From the NCBI GenBank assembly GCA_023434665.1, contig JAEYSM010000022.1, positions 17,855 to 81,854 on the forward strand: a stretch of 64,000 nt of DNA. Direction: 5' to 3'. Below the pieces are notes generated by a model. That model saw only the letters and a list, made by a program, of their open reading frames with translations, was not told where the DNA came from and did no database searches. Position numbers and translations under genes: made by a program. This document shows, one piece after another, positions 53,381 to 62,840 of this stretch; within the stretch, counting starts at the first letter, position 1, and every line of letters begins with the position of its first letter. The stretch comes from Bacteroidota bacterium. Lineage in GTDB: Bacteria; Bacteroidota; Bacteroidia; Bacteroidales; Lentimicrobiaceae.

Positions 53381-55549
53381 CTATTCCTGAACTTCTGCCG
53401 TTAAATGAATCAGATGCGAGCTGTTGTCAACGGTTTCACCTTCCTTCGCCAGAACTTTATCAATTACCCCGTTGCTTGGAGCCAGAATATTATTTTCCAT
53501 CTTCATGGCTTCGATTACCATCAACATATCACCTTTTTTCACCTTGTCACCCTCCTTAACCATCACCGATAGCACTTTTCCGGGCATAGGTGAAATAATA
53601 TCACCCGAGTCTGTTCTATGACCAACAACACTATCAAAACAAATATTATCAGATATTCCTGCATCACTTCTTTCAAATGTGAAATCATAACCCAGGAATT
53701 TGATTAATATTTTACCTGATGGTGATTTGATCATGTATATTTCATATTTCTCACCTTCATGAATTATAGTAAACTTATTACCGGTCTTTTTTTCACCTTT
53801 AATGGAGTTTTTAAAGCTTCTGACAAGCAGTGCGGTATTCTGTTTACCATTTTTTGAATACAACAAACTGAATGCATTCTCTTGTGCTTCATCATCAAAG
53901 CTTTTTAATAGTGGCACCGGAATAGATTTAAGTTTGTTAAAACTTTTCAGCTTAATCTGATGCAATTCGTTGTTCAGCATTAAACTAATTCTCTTAGTGA
54001 TTCTCCAGAATCCAATTTCTTTAAAAACTGTCGGAGAAAAGACATCAGAAGATGAAACTATTGATAATTCATCATTCTCTGTTTCTTGTATAAGGCTATA
54101 TATTAGTGCGGCTATTAGTGGTATTTCATTATTTATATGATTACGGGCATCCTCAACGAACTTCTGTAAATCATGATAATTTTCGTCTATATAGCCCGTA
54201 TGCACCTTATTGCTAATATAGTCGGGATGTCCTAATAACAATTGAAGAAAATTCAGATTAGTCTTAATCCCCATCACCAGATAATCCGGAAGGAAAGAAA
54301 TAAGTTTCTTAATTGCCTCATCCCTGTCTTTCCCCGAGGCAATTATCTTGCTTATAAGAGGATCATAGTCCGGAAAAATCTGAGAATTATCTTTAAGGCA
54401 TGGATCGTCAATTCTTATCTGGACTTTTCTCACAGACTCATGACGCAATCTACCTGTTACTATATCATAACCCGGATAACAATATTTCAGAATTCTGCCT
54501 GGAGATGGCATAAAGTTATTCTCAGGGTCTTCTGCATATATCCTCAATTCTATGGCATGACCAATGATCTTTAAATCATTCTGCTCATAAAACAGCTTTT
54601 CGCCCTCGGCAATTCTGAATTGCTCTTTCACTATATCTACTCCGGTAATCATTTCAGTCACAGGATGTTCAACCTGGATTCGGGTATTCATCTCAAGAAA
54701 ATAGAAACGCAAATCCTTATCGACTAAAAATTCTATTGTTCCCGCACCATGATAGTTAATTGAGGAAGCCATTCTGACTGCAGCATTACATATTTTTTGC
54801 CGAACCTCATGGGTTAAAGTAGGTGAGGGAGCTTCTTCAATAATCTTTTGATGGCGACGCTGTACTGAACATTCTCTTTCAAATAGATGGATCATGTTTC
54901 CATGTTTATCACCCAGTATCTGAACTTCAATATGTCGGGGATTGTCAAAGAATCTTTCAATATATATAGTTCCGTCACCAAAATAGTTCAGAGCTTCGCT
55001 TGATGTAGAACGTAATGCACTTTCGATTTCATCTTCGGATCTTACAATCCGCATGCCTTTACCTCCACCACCTGCTGCTGCTTTGACCAGGATTGGTAAT
55101 CCTACTTCTTTATAGTTGCTAAGCAGGTATTCAGGACTTCCTGTAATCCCCGGGGCAATTGGCACATCATGTTTGATTGCTATTTCTCTTGCAGCTATTT
55201 TGTTGCCCATAGCTCTTATTGCATCAGCTGAAGGCCCTACGAAAATGATATTTTCTTTTTCACAAGCTTCAGCAAACAAAGGATTCTCCGAAAGGAACCC
55301 GTATCCGGGGTGAATCGCATTGGCTCCGGAATCTTTCGCTGCTTTTATGATGGCCTCAATGTTCAGATATGTTTCTGCTATCGTGTTACCAGGTAAATAA
55401 ACACTCTCGTCAGCCTCTTTTACCAATGCCGAAGATTTGTCGCGATCTGAGTAAACAGCAACAATAGGATATCCCATGCTCACCGCTGTTCGCATTATCC
55501 TGTGGGCAATTTCACCCCTGTTGGCTATCAGCAACTTTTCAATCTTCAT
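53381..55549 (-). CDS. Methylcrotonyl-CoA carboxylase, biotin carboxylase/carrier (alpha) subunit
   Basis: A 722-residue subunit with a biotin carboxylase domain (about 1-450), starting KIEKLLIANRGEIAHRI. The ATP-grasp loop AAAGGGGKGMRIV and the active-site EMNTRIQVEHPVTE are present. A less conserved linking domain follows, then a C-terminal biotin carrier domain with the biotinyl lysine in VIEAMKMENN. The architecture fits MCC/PCC/geranyl-CoA carboxylase alpha subunits; the leucine context favours MCC. The ATG at 55549 gives a conserved start two bases after the hydratase stop; an ATG at 55561 would overlap that stop. Confidence 0.9.
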   Translation of the reverse strand: MKIEKLLIANRGEIAHRIMRTAVSMGYPIVAVYSDRDKSSALVKEADESVYLPGNTIAETYLNIEAIIKAAKDSGANAIHPGYGFLSENPLFAEACEKENIIFVGPSADAIRAMGNKIAAREIAIKHDVPIAPGITGSPEYLLSNYKEVGLPILVKAAAGGGGKGMRIVRSEDEIESALRSTSSEALNYFGDGTIYIERFFDNPRHIEVQILGDKHGNMIHLFERECSVQRRHQKIIEEAPSPTLTHEVRQKICNAAVRMASSINYHGAGTIEFLVDKDLRFYFLEMNTRIQVEHPVTEMITGVDIVKEQFRIAEGEKLFYEQNDLKIIGHAIELRIYAEDPENNFMPSPGRILKYCYPGYDIVTGRLRHESVRKVQIRIDDPCLKDNSQIFPDYDPLISKIIASGKDRDEAIKKLISFLPDYLVMGIKTNLNFLQLLLGHPDYISNKVHTGYIDENYHDLQKFVEDARNHINNEIPLIAALIYSLIQETENDELSIVSSSDVFSPTVFKEIGFWRITKRISLMLNNELHQIKLKSFNKLKSIPVPLLKSFDDEAQENAFSLLYSKNGKQNTALLVRSFKNSIKGEKKTGNKFTIIHEGEKYEIYMIKSPSGKILIKFLGYDFTFERSDAGISDNICFDSVVGHRTDSGDIISPMPGKVLSVMVKEGDKVKKGDMLMVIEAMKMENNILAPSNGVIDKVLAKEGETVDNSSHLIHLTAEVQE

Positions 55550-55550
55550 A

Positions 55551-56342
55551 TTATTTATCATTTATCCATCCTGGTTTTCGTTTTTCGAGAAATGCAGCCA
55601 TTCCTTCCTGACCTTCTTTTGATGATCTGATTTCAGCAATCATCTTTGCCGTGTAGGTCAGCGATTCTTTTAAAGTGAGCTTATTAGAAACCTGATCAAT
55701 AAGAATTTTACAATGGCCAACAGCCTTGGGGCCACTGGTAAGAAGCATTCCGGTTAATTCTTCAAGATACTTATCAATCTCATTTTCGGGCAATGACTTA
55801 TTGACAAGCCTGAACCATTCGGCTTCCTTACCATTTATACGCCTGCCCGTAAGCATTAGTTCTTTTGAACCGAATTCTCCCACTCTTTTCATTACAAAAG
55901 GAGAAATGCAGGCTGGAACTATCCCAATCTTAACTTCTGAAAGCGAGAAAACAGTATCATCGGCGCAGACAGCTATGTCGCAAGCTGCAAGCAACCCATT
56001 TGCACCACCTATAGCAGCTCCGTGTACAACGGCAATGGTAGGAATTCTGCAAGTATAAATTGTGTTGAAGCACTCAGATAGTTGAAGACTTTCACGGAGA
56101 TTTTCAGCATAAGTGTAGTCGGCCACACCACGCATCCAATTCAGATCGGCCCCGGCACAGAATGCTTTACCACGACCTCTGAGAACGATTACTCTGATAT
56201 CCTCCATTTCCGTAATCTCATTAAACGCCTTAATGAGTTCACTGATCATCTGCTCATTGAAAGCGTTTCTGATTTCAGGCCTGTTCAGCCAAATAGTGAC
56301 AATATTTCTGTCCACCCCGACTTCTAAAGTATTATATTTCAT
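55551..56342 (-). CDS. Methylglutaconyl-CoA hydratase (enoyl-CoA hydratase family)
   Basis: A 263-residue crotonase-fold protein. AFCAGADLNWMRG holds the first oxyanion-hole residue; GADLNWM is typical of the LiuC/AtuE-type methylglutaconyl-CoA hydratases. A second conserved segment is AAIGGANGLLAACDIAVC, and the catalytic region KIGIVPACISPFV follows. It would hydrate 3-methylglutaconyl-CoA to HMG-CoA, between the carboxylase and the lyase. It sits between the two carboxylase subunit genes, all in one direction. Confidence 0.88.
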   Translation of the reverse strand: MKYNTLEVGVDRNIVTIWLNRPEIRNAFNEQMISELIKAFNEITEMEDIRVIVLRGRGKAFCAGADLNWMRGVADYTYAENLRESLQLSECFNTIYTCRIPTIAVVHGAAIGGANGLLAACDIAVCADDTVFSLSEVKIGIVPACISPFVMKRVGEFGSKELMLTGRRINGKEAEWFRLVNKSLPENEIDKYLEELTGMLLTSGPKAVGHCKILIDQVSNKLTLKESLTYTAKMIAEIRSSKEGQEGMAAFLEKRKPGWINDK

Positions 56343-56432
56343 GACCTTGCTACTTATGTTTTATAATCCTGCTCAGTAAAAAGTGTTATTATGTTCCGGT
56401 ATTTCAGATTTTATGATTAACTGTCTTCATCG

Positions 56433-58040
56433 CTACATCCTGAAAACACCGAATTTTGTTTCATTCCATTGATAATTTGTTGATGTGGCGATTCCCATTG
56501 CAAGAATAGTTCGCGTATCTATTGGATCAATAATTCCATCATCCCATAACCGAGCGGTGCTATAATAGGCAGAACCCTCTTCCTCATATTTTTTCAGGAT
56601 AGAGTTTTTAAGATTTTCTCTTTCAGTCTCAGGAAAGATCTCACCTTTTGCCTTTAGTTGCTCCTCTTTAACAGTTGTCAGAACACCTGCTGCCTGTTCG
56701 CCGCCCATGACAGAGATCTTAGCATTGGGCCACATAAACAACAAATGAGGATCATAAGCTCTTCCTGCCATAGCATAATTGCCGGCTCCAAATGATCCAC
56801 CAAACACCACAGTAAATTTAGGCACATTAGCATTGGCTACGGCATGAACCATTTTAGCACCATCACGGGCAATACCCTTTCGTTCATATTCACGTCCGAC
56901 AATAAAACCTGTGATGTTTTGAAGAAACAGGATAGGCACCTCACGCGATGCACATAATTCTATAAAATGAGCCCCTTTTAAGGCAGTTTCGCTAAAAAGA
57001 ACCCCATTATTTGCCAGTATTCCCACTGGATAGCCCATAATGATGGCGAAGCCTGTGACGAGCGTAGGAGCGTAATTAGCTTTAAATTCATGGAAGCGGC
57101 TTTCATCAACTATTCGTGCTATTATTTCTTTCGAATCCACTGGTTTTCGGAGATCTATCGGAGCTATTCCATACAATTCAGATGGATCATAGTATGGATC
57201 AACACTCTTGAGCAGTTTTAGTGAGTGCCTTTGTGGAGGTTTTAAAGTTCTTACTATGTCGCGGCAAATCTGAATTGCATGTCTGTCGTCTTCTGCAAGG
57301 TGATCAGCAACTCCTGAGATTGAAGTATGGACAACGGCACCTCCAAGTTCCTCGGCTGTGACTTCCTCGCCGGTTGCAGCTTTAACTAATGGAGGCCCAC
57401 CAATGAAGATCGTACCCTGGTCACGTACTATAATCGTTTCATCACTCATGGCAGGTACATAAGCACCTCCGGCAGTACATGATCCCATTACTATTGCTAT
57501 TTGCGGAATTCCTGCTGCCGACATCCGGGCTTGATTATAGAAGAATCTTCCGAAGTCAAATCTGTCGGGAAAAACTTTAGCCTGTTCGGGAAGGAAAACA
57601 CCGCCCGAATCCACCATATATATGCATGGAAGATGGTTCTGCATAGCAATTTCCTGAGCCCTGACGTGCTTTCTTATGGACTGTTCCATGTATGTGCCAC
57701 CTTTAACTGTAGCATCATTTGCAACAATAATAACTTCTCTGTTATGCACAACGCCTATCCCTGTGACTATGCCGGCACCGGGAAACTCATTATTATGCAT
57801 ATCCCAGGCAGCCATTGGTGATAGTTCGAGAAAAGGAGTGTTTGAATCAACCAGCAAATTGATTCTTTCACGTGCGAGCAGTTTTCCACGGCCCTTATGT
57901 TTCTCAACAGCTGATATTGACCCTCCTGAAGTAACCAGGTCCATTCGCTGATTATATTCCTCCATTAAGCTTTTAAAAGCTTCCTGATTTTGCCGGAATT
58001 CAGTCGAAGACGTGTTGATTTTTGATTCAATCCGATACAC
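56433..58040 (-). CDS. Methylcrotonyl-CoA carboxylase, carboxyltransferase (beta) subunit
   Basis: A 535-residue carboxyltransferase. KGRGKLLARERINLLVD at the N-terminus, VDSGGVFLPEQAKVFPD followed by FGRFFYNQARMSA, MGSCTAGGAYVPAM and FGGSFGAGNYAMAGR are hallmarks of the MCC beta group. FLPEQ-FPD is more like MCC than propionyl-CoA carboxylase. It is the first gene of the minus-strand leucine run, so the promoter should lie in the 309-base gap to its right. It works as a holoenzyme with the biotin subunit encoded two genes downstream. Confidence 0.92.
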   Translation of the reverse strand: MYRIESKINTSSTEFRQNQEAFKSLMEEYNQRMDLVTSGGSISAVEKHKGRGKLLARERINLLVDSNTPFLELSPMAAWDMHNNEFPGAGIVTGIGVVHNREVIIVANDATVKGGTYMEQSIRKHVRAQEIAMQNHLPCIYMVDSGGVFLPEQAKVFPDRFDFGRFFYNQARMSAAGIPQIAIVMGSCTAGGAYVPAMSDETIIVRDQGTIFIGGPPLVKAATGEEVTAEELGGAVVHTSISGVADHLAEDDRHAIQICRDIVRTLKPPQRHSLKLLKSVDPYYDPSELYGIAPIDLRKPVDSKEIIARIVDESRFHEFKANYAPTLVTGFAIIMGYPVGILANNGVLFSETALKGAHFIELCASREVPILFLQNITGFIVGREYERKGIARDGAKMVHAVANANVPKFTVVFGGSFGAGNYAMAGRAYDPHLLFMWPNAKISVMGGEQAAGVLTTVKEEQLKAKGEIFPETERENLKNSILKKYEEEGSAYYSTARLWDDGIIDPIDTRTILAMGIATSTNYQWNETKFGVFRM

Positions 58041-58260
58041 GGTAAATAAGTTTTGGTGATAGATGAAAACTATTTTGAGCTTTCAGCTATCTGAAACATA
58101 TTAAAAAGCTAAATGTTTAGAAATAGTACTCTACGACCGGTATAATACTCTAAGAAATTACATTGTATAGAGAAACTCGCAAGAAGGACTTTCTTCACTC
58201 CCAACAGCATGGTTTGACATCCCTTATATACATAGTTATGCCAATCATAAGTCAGAAATC

Positions 58261-58313
58261 AGTGAACCCTATGACATCTCTGTGTAAAAGGGAGAGATGA
58301 CTTAGGGTTCACT
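58261..58313. repeat. Imperfect 21-base inverted repeat
   Basis: The left arm 58261-58281 (AGTGAACCCTATGACATCTC plus T) and the right arm 58293-58313 pair with only two mismatches, around an 11-base loop. It lies 37 bases after the LVIVD gene stop on the minus strand. No T-run follows on either strand, so it is not a standard intrinsic terminator; mRNA stabilisation or a repetitive extragenic element are possibilities. Confidence 0.7.
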
Positions 58314-58338
58314 TAGTTTTCACTTAGAGTTCACGTAG
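58306..58338. repeat. Three tandem 11-base repeats
   Basis: GGTTCACTTAG, TTTTCACTTAG and AGTTCACGTAG follow one another without gaps (58306-58316, 58317-58327, 58328-58338). The stretch just before (58295-58305, AGATGACTTAG) looks like a fourth, degraded unit. The first unit overlaps the right arm of the inverted repeat. Confidence 0.7.
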
Positions 58339-58349
58339 AGATGATACAA

Positions 58350-60671
58350 CTAAAGCCTTACTATTTTCCCGGAGGAACTTCCATCACCTGACTTAAAATA
58401 ATAAAATCCTGGTTTTACGGCAATGCCCTCACTAGTCCTTCCCGTCCATTCATAGATTAAGCAGTCATCGTGAATTTCTTTCGGAGTGAGTGTTGCAATT
58501 TTGCTTCCTGCAGCATCGTAGATAAAAAGAATATTACTGATAGAGGAAGGTGAGTTAACCTTAATCTTCAAATGATCTTTAAAAGGATTTGGCCAAGAAA
58601 TCGTTGCTGTTGTTGGGGTTTTTGGAGTGTATTCTGTATTGGTAATCAACGAAGTATTGTAGATCTGGAATCCTCCCGCACCATCAGCAAGGAATATATT
58701 TGTTCCTTCAACCTCCACTCCAATGGCAAAGCAACCTGTAGGAGCGTAATATCCTGCTATGAATGGATTGTCAGGATCAGAAACGTTAACTACTTGTAAT
58801 CCTCCATTTATGTAGTCGGCTACAAAAGCCATATTTTCAGTAACAACCAGAGAGTTAGCTCCATCAGGTAAATCACAGTATCCACGGGTGATTGGATTTG
58901 ATTTATCAGTAACATCAATGATTTCCAAACCTCCTGAATTGTCGGCTATATAGACACTATTACCTACAACATGCAGATCATAACCAAGACTTGTGAAATC
59001 CGTAAAGTGTTTTATCAGAACCGGATTTAGGATGTCGGAGATATCTAAAATATATAGCCCTTTTGTATTTTCCTCAGAGAAAGGACCATAGTCGAGAATG
59101 TAAAGGTAATTACCCTCTACATCAAGGGCTTGAGCATAGCAGTAGGTAACGCCCGGTACGCCACCTGATGCCCACCCCATACTATGAGCCACTAACACGG
59201 GATTAATAGCATCCTGAAAATCTATTATCCTTAATCCATCCCACCAGCACGAAACAAATGCATAATGGTCTTTAATTTCAAGGTCATTGGTCATGACAGG
59301 CGACATATATTGTCCTACTAATGAAGGATTAGTTGGATCACTGATATCCATAATCATGACAGGGTTATTAGATGACATGCTTTCGCGGATATAGACTGCT
59401 TTATTGCCTGCAGTGCGAACTATAGAGCCATCAGTGACATTATATCCCACCTGGACAGGATTAGTTTTATCGCTTATATCGAAAACTCTGAAACCATTAT
59501 TACCGGTATATGCATAATCACCATCTACATAAATATCTCCTATAAAGTTGGGAATGGAGTATGTATTTCCCTGCACCGGTTGTGCAGGATTTGAGATATC
59601 AAGTATAGTACATGCCATATTTGTTCCGGTGAAGCCTAATGAGTTTCCTTTTGCAGCGATATATTCAGCATATCCGGGATAAGTAGTAATTAATGCCGGG
59701 TTTTCCGGATCTGAAATATCAACAACATTCACACCTCCGTCACCTGAATAATCGGTATTACTTACGTAGGCGTAATCACCTGCTATCTGCACTCTGAATG
59801 GGAATCCGGGAATGCTGCAGCTGCCTTTTATAATGATGTTCAAAGGATCGCTGATATCAAGGATTCTGAGTCCGAAATTATAAGAAACCAGGTAGGCTAA
59901 ACCTTCCTCAACAGCTGCCCCATAAACCACATCATTGTATGTGGTGACTACTAAAGGAGATTGCGGAATTGTTACATCTACTATCGCCATCCCTCCTTCA
60001 TTCATTGTTGCATAGATATATTCACCCGATTTCGCTGACGACCAGCACAAATTATTGGGATCAAGTGGGCAATTGCCAACATTCTGTGGTGAAGATGGAA
60101 CTGTAACATCGAATATCTGTATTCCATCCACCACTGTAACAACATAAACATAATTACCATCAGCATAGATGCCTCCTCTTGGTAATCCATCAACCGGGCT
60201 TCCACCAATCCTGACAGGTGAAGAAATAACACCCAGATCCCATATTTCGAAACCGGCAAAATATGAAGTCACATACAAGTAGCCGGTAGTTTCATCATAA
60301 AAGATAGCATCAACCAATCCTCTTGTACTCAATTCTGAGAGCTTTAATGGATTAGTCGGATCAGTTACATCAAGGATAATCACACCGGCACCTGAACCAA
60401 CGAAATGAATGGTTCCTGATGCATTGCTTGCCATAGAAAAACTTTGTCCAAATCCCCAGGATCCCTGATACGTAACATTAAGAGAATCGAAAACAAACAA
60501 AGGGGACATAGGCTGCTGTGGTTTCATAACTCCAGATACCATTGAGTTTTCTTTTGTGGATAACTGTATGGTATGTTTCTGTATTGAATTGAGTATAGTT
60601 GATGAGTGCTGGGCATTAAGTGCCATTGACAGCATTATTCCCGGGAGAAAGAGTAGGTAAAGCTTTTTCAT
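58350..60671 (-). CDS. LVIVD beta-propeller protein with T9SS sorting domain
   Basis: A 773-residue secreted protein. A signal peptide (about residues 1-20) is followed by some fourteen LVIVD repeats of about 42 residues, with the pattern D-I-S-D-P-x-N-P-x-x-x-G-x-Y and Y-A-Y-V-A-D, which fold as propeller blades. The C-terminal 85 residues (start WPNPFKDHLKIKV, end SSSGKIVRL) form a type A sorting domain for the type IX secretion system. It is thus expected on the cell surface or released. Ligand unknown. gldD and gldE in this window support a functional T9SS. Confidence 0.9.
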   Translation of the reverse strand: MKKLYLLFLPGIMLSMALNAQHSSTILNSIQKHTIQLSTKENSMVSGVMKPQQPMSPLFVFDSLNVTYQGSWGFGQSFSMASNASGTIHFVGSGAGVIILDVTDPTNPLKLSELSTRGLVDAIFYDETTGYLYVTSYFAGFEIWDLGVISSPVRIGGSPVDGLPRGGIYADGNYVYVVTVVDGIQIFDVTVPSSPQNVGNCPLDPNNLCWSSAKSGEYIYATMNEGGMAIVDVTIPQSPLVVTTYNDVVYGAAVEEGLAYLVSYNFGLRILDISDPLNIIIKGSCSIPGFPFRVQIAGDYAYVSNTDYSGDGGVNVVDISDPENPALITTYPGYAEYIAAKGNSLGFTGTNMACTILDISNPAQPVQGNTYSIPNFIGDIYVDGDYAYTGNNGFRVFDISDKTNPVQVGYNVTDGSIVRTAGNKAVYIRESMSSNNPVMIMDISDPTNPSLVGQYMSPVMTNDLEIKDHYAFVSCWWDGLRIIDFQDAINPVLVAHSMGWASGGVPGVTYCYAQALDVEGNYLYILDYGPFSEENTKGLYILDISDILNPVLIKHFTDFTSLGYDLHVVGNSVYIADNSGGLEIIDVTDKSNPITRGYCDLPDGANSLVVTENMAFVADYINGGLQVVNVSDPDNPFIAGYYAPTGCFAIGVEVEGTNIFLADGAGGFQIYNTSLITNTEYTPKTPTTATISWPNPFKDHLKIKVNSPSSISNILFIYDAAGSKIATLTPKEIHDDCLIYEWTGRTSEGIAVKPGFYYFKSGDGSSSGKIVRL

Positions 60672-60744
60672 AACTAACGGTATATTAAATAGATTAGAGA
60701 ATGGTTTCGCAGGTAAAGACGCTAATAATCATCTCACCCTCATA

Positions 60745-60752
60745 CAAATTTA
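60745..60752 (-). promoter_or_regulatory. Bacteroidota -7 box upstream of the LVIVD gene
   Basis: On the minus strand this reads TAAATTTG, matching TAnnTTTG, 73 bases before the start at 60671. Confidence 0.5.
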
Positions 60753-60918
60753 ATTTCAGTAGTGAGCTATTCCTAATTTTTACGGTAAACAAATGGTGAA
60801 CAACAAGAAATAAATATAAATAGGTAACACACTGTGAATCAGTGAGTATGTAATAACTTCAAACATTTATTCAGAGTTTTTAAATGAGCGTTTGAGTAAA
60901 CGATGCCCTCGGGGCAAA

Positions 60919-62727
60919 CTACATATCTCTGATGTAATCTTCGAGGATTGTGTCCTTTTCCAGATGGAACTTCTTGCGGATACGATATCTTAAAGTTTTA
61001 AGGCTATCGGGTGTTATATTTAGCAGTTTTGCAATTTCCTTATTGTGTAAGTTAATCTTAAGATAGGCACAAAGACGCAATTCATTTTCAGTTATTTCAG
61101 GACAGTTTCGCTTAATGTTTTTAAAGAAATCATGGTGAACCCCTTCAAACAGATTCTTAAAGTGCTCCCAGTCTTTATCCTGATCGAGGTTCTCTTTCAG
61201 AACAATTTTCAATCTGTTGTAACATTCCTCGTTCATTGATTTTTTCTGAAAATAATTTTCAGCTATTCCTGAAACATTATTCAGAACGTCATTTTTTAAT
61301 ATTAACTGCAGGGAAGTTGTAGTAAGTTCTTTGTTCTTGGCTTCGATTTCAGCTCTTAACTTTAATTTTTCAAGATGGTTAATTTTTTCATCTGCAATCA
61401 TTTGCCCCTGCAAATGAATTATTCGCAATTCCTTTAGCTTGTCTGATTTCTTGAGATTCTTGTTTGCAAGTCTTATGACTGCGATAAACAACAGTACAAC
61501 AATAAAAACGAAAATGAAGGATATAATTAGAATTGCCGTTTCTTTTTGCTTTAATTCAAATCTCTTTTTTATTGCCTGTGTTTCATTTTCCTGTTTCTGA
61601 AAATCGTATTTCCATTGCAGGTCGTTAATATTTTTTAGCAAATCAGCATTAAGAATACTGTCTTTGATAACAATGTAGCTGTCGTAATATTCATAAGCCT
61701 GTTTCCAGTTGTTACTACTTAACTCAATTTTTGAGAGTTGATTTAATACATCTTTTTCACCACTCTTATTTGATATACTTCTATAAACATCAATACTTTC
61801 AAAGTAATATTTCTCGGCCAGATCAACATTGTTATTATCGTAATATACAGTGGCAATATTGAACAGAGTATGTGCTAGCAATAATTTTTTGTCTGTCCGC
61901 CTTGAAAAGTCACTGACTGAAAAATAGTAAGAAAGCCCTTTATCCTCGTCGCCCTTGTCTATTGATACAATACCCAGGTTCATGTGGCACATCATGATAT
62001 AAACCGAATCATTAAGTTCGCGAAAACCAGAAAGTGCTTTATCAAGGAAATAAATAGTCCGGTCATAATCCAATTTATACAAATAGCAGTTTGATATATT
62101 AAGGTATGCCACCGATTCCTGACGTTTATATTCAGAACCTTTGGATAAAGCTATTACCCTGGTATAATAGGTTATTGCTTTCTCGAACTCTTTTAAATTG
62201 TAATATAATAATCCGAATCCGTTCAGGACATTCATAAGATCTTTAACTGAATCCTTTCTTTCAAAAATTTCAAGAGCGTCTAGCAGGCATTTGTTTGCAT
62301 CCTTAAATTCATTTTTGGCGATATGGTAATTTGCCAATACGATTTTCATTTTTCCGGCTACCACATCATTATTTTGTTTCTCAGCAAAAGAAAGTGCATT
62401 TAAGCAAAGAATGTATGCACTATCATAACGCTCAAGGATGATATAACAAGCTGCTTTGTAATAATAAGCCATTGCAAGAGCTTCATTATTACTTGCTCTT
62501 TCTGAGAGGCTGATAAGGATGTTAAGTGAATCAAGGCTTTTGTGAGGATTATCCCAATATGAACTGTCAATGACTTTTAACAATCTATGAATGCTCGAAT
62601 TCTGATCGCTGAATGTACCGTGTTCATAAGGATTCTCGTATTTGTTACAAAAATGAAATGCTACCAGAGTGATTAATATCAGAGTGGCACTAACAAAAAC
62701 GAAAGCCTTGGTGATCCTGAGGGCCAA
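60919..62727 (-). CDS. TPR transcriptional regulator with C-terminal LuxR-type helix-turn-helix
   Basis: A 602-residue membrane regulator. A first hydrophobic segment lies at about residues 9-26, and TPR repeats span about 50-370. A second membrane helix lies at about 395-418, followed by a coiled coil. The C-terminal domain (about 540-602) contains ENELRLCAYLKINLHNKEIAKLLNI, read here as two adjoining segments, and LKTLRYRIRKKF, a LuxR/GerE-like helix-turn-helix. This layout is common in Bacteroidota. The TPR part is probably outside the membrane. The adjacent LVIVD or ptb-buk genes are possible targets, but no evidence shows which. Confidence 0.82.
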   Translation of the reverse strand: MALRITKAFVFVSATLILITLVAFHFCNKYENPYEHGTFSDQNSSIHRLLKVIDSSYWDNPHKSLDSLNILISLSERASNNEALAMAYYYKAACYIILERYDSAYILCLNALSFAEKQNNDVVAGKMKIVLANYHIAKNEFKDANKCLLDALEIFERKDSVKDLMNVLNGFGLLYYNLKEFEKAITYYTRVIALSKGSEYKRQESVAYLNISNCYLYKLDYDRTIYFLDKALSGFRELNDSVYIMMCHMNLGIVSIDKGDEDKGLSYYFSVSDFSRRTDKKLLLAHTLFNIATVYYDNNNVDLAEKYYFESIDVYRSISNKSGEKDVLNQLSKIELSSNNWKQAYEYYDSYIVIKDSILNADLLKNINDLQWKYDFQKQENETQAIKKRFELKQKETAILIISFIFVFIVVLLFIAVIRLANKNLKKSDKLKELRIIHLQGQMIADEKINHLEKLKLRAEIEAKNKELTTTSLQLILKNDVLNNVSGIAENYFQKKSMNEECYNRLKIVLKENLDQDKDWEHFKNLFEGVHHDFFKNIKRNCPEITENELRLCAYLKINLHNKEIAKLLNITPDSLKTLRYRIRKKFHLEKDTILEDYIRDM

Positions 62728-62744
62728 TTACTAATGAATTTTAT

Positions 62745-62752
62745 CAAATATA
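62745..62752 (-). promoter_or_regulatory. Bacteroidota -7 box upstream of the TPR/LuxR regulator
   Basis: On the minus strand this reads TATATTTG, matching TAnnTTTG, 17 bases before the start at 62727. Confidence 0.5.
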
Positions 62753-62797
62753 CAAATAGATAAGCGATAATGAATATCCTCATGCACTATAAATAAA

Positions 62798-62819
62798 AAA
62801 CCCGGCCTTAGCCGGGTTT
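62798..62819 (-). terminator. Intrinsic terminator of the ptb-buk operon
   Basis: A nine-base stem, AAACCCGGC with GCCGGGTTT, encloses CTTA. On the minus strand it starts 21 bases after the buk stop and is followed by TTT and TATTT. Confidence 0.85.
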
Positions 62820-62840
62820 ATAAACAGTTTTCTATGGAGA

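Larger units (their letters stand above)
58041..58349. other. Intergenic region between carboxylase beta and the LVIVD gene
   Basis: These 309 bases hold no convincing coding frame. The part near 58041 should contain the promoter of the leucine operon, though no clean TAnnTTTG was recognised. The part near 58349 contains an inverted repeat and three tandem 11-base units, listed separately. Confidence 0.6.

Noticed and set aside
60902..60912. GCCC-TC-GGGGC hairpin after the TPR/LuxR gene
   Set aside because: Very short stem and no T-run on the minus strand.
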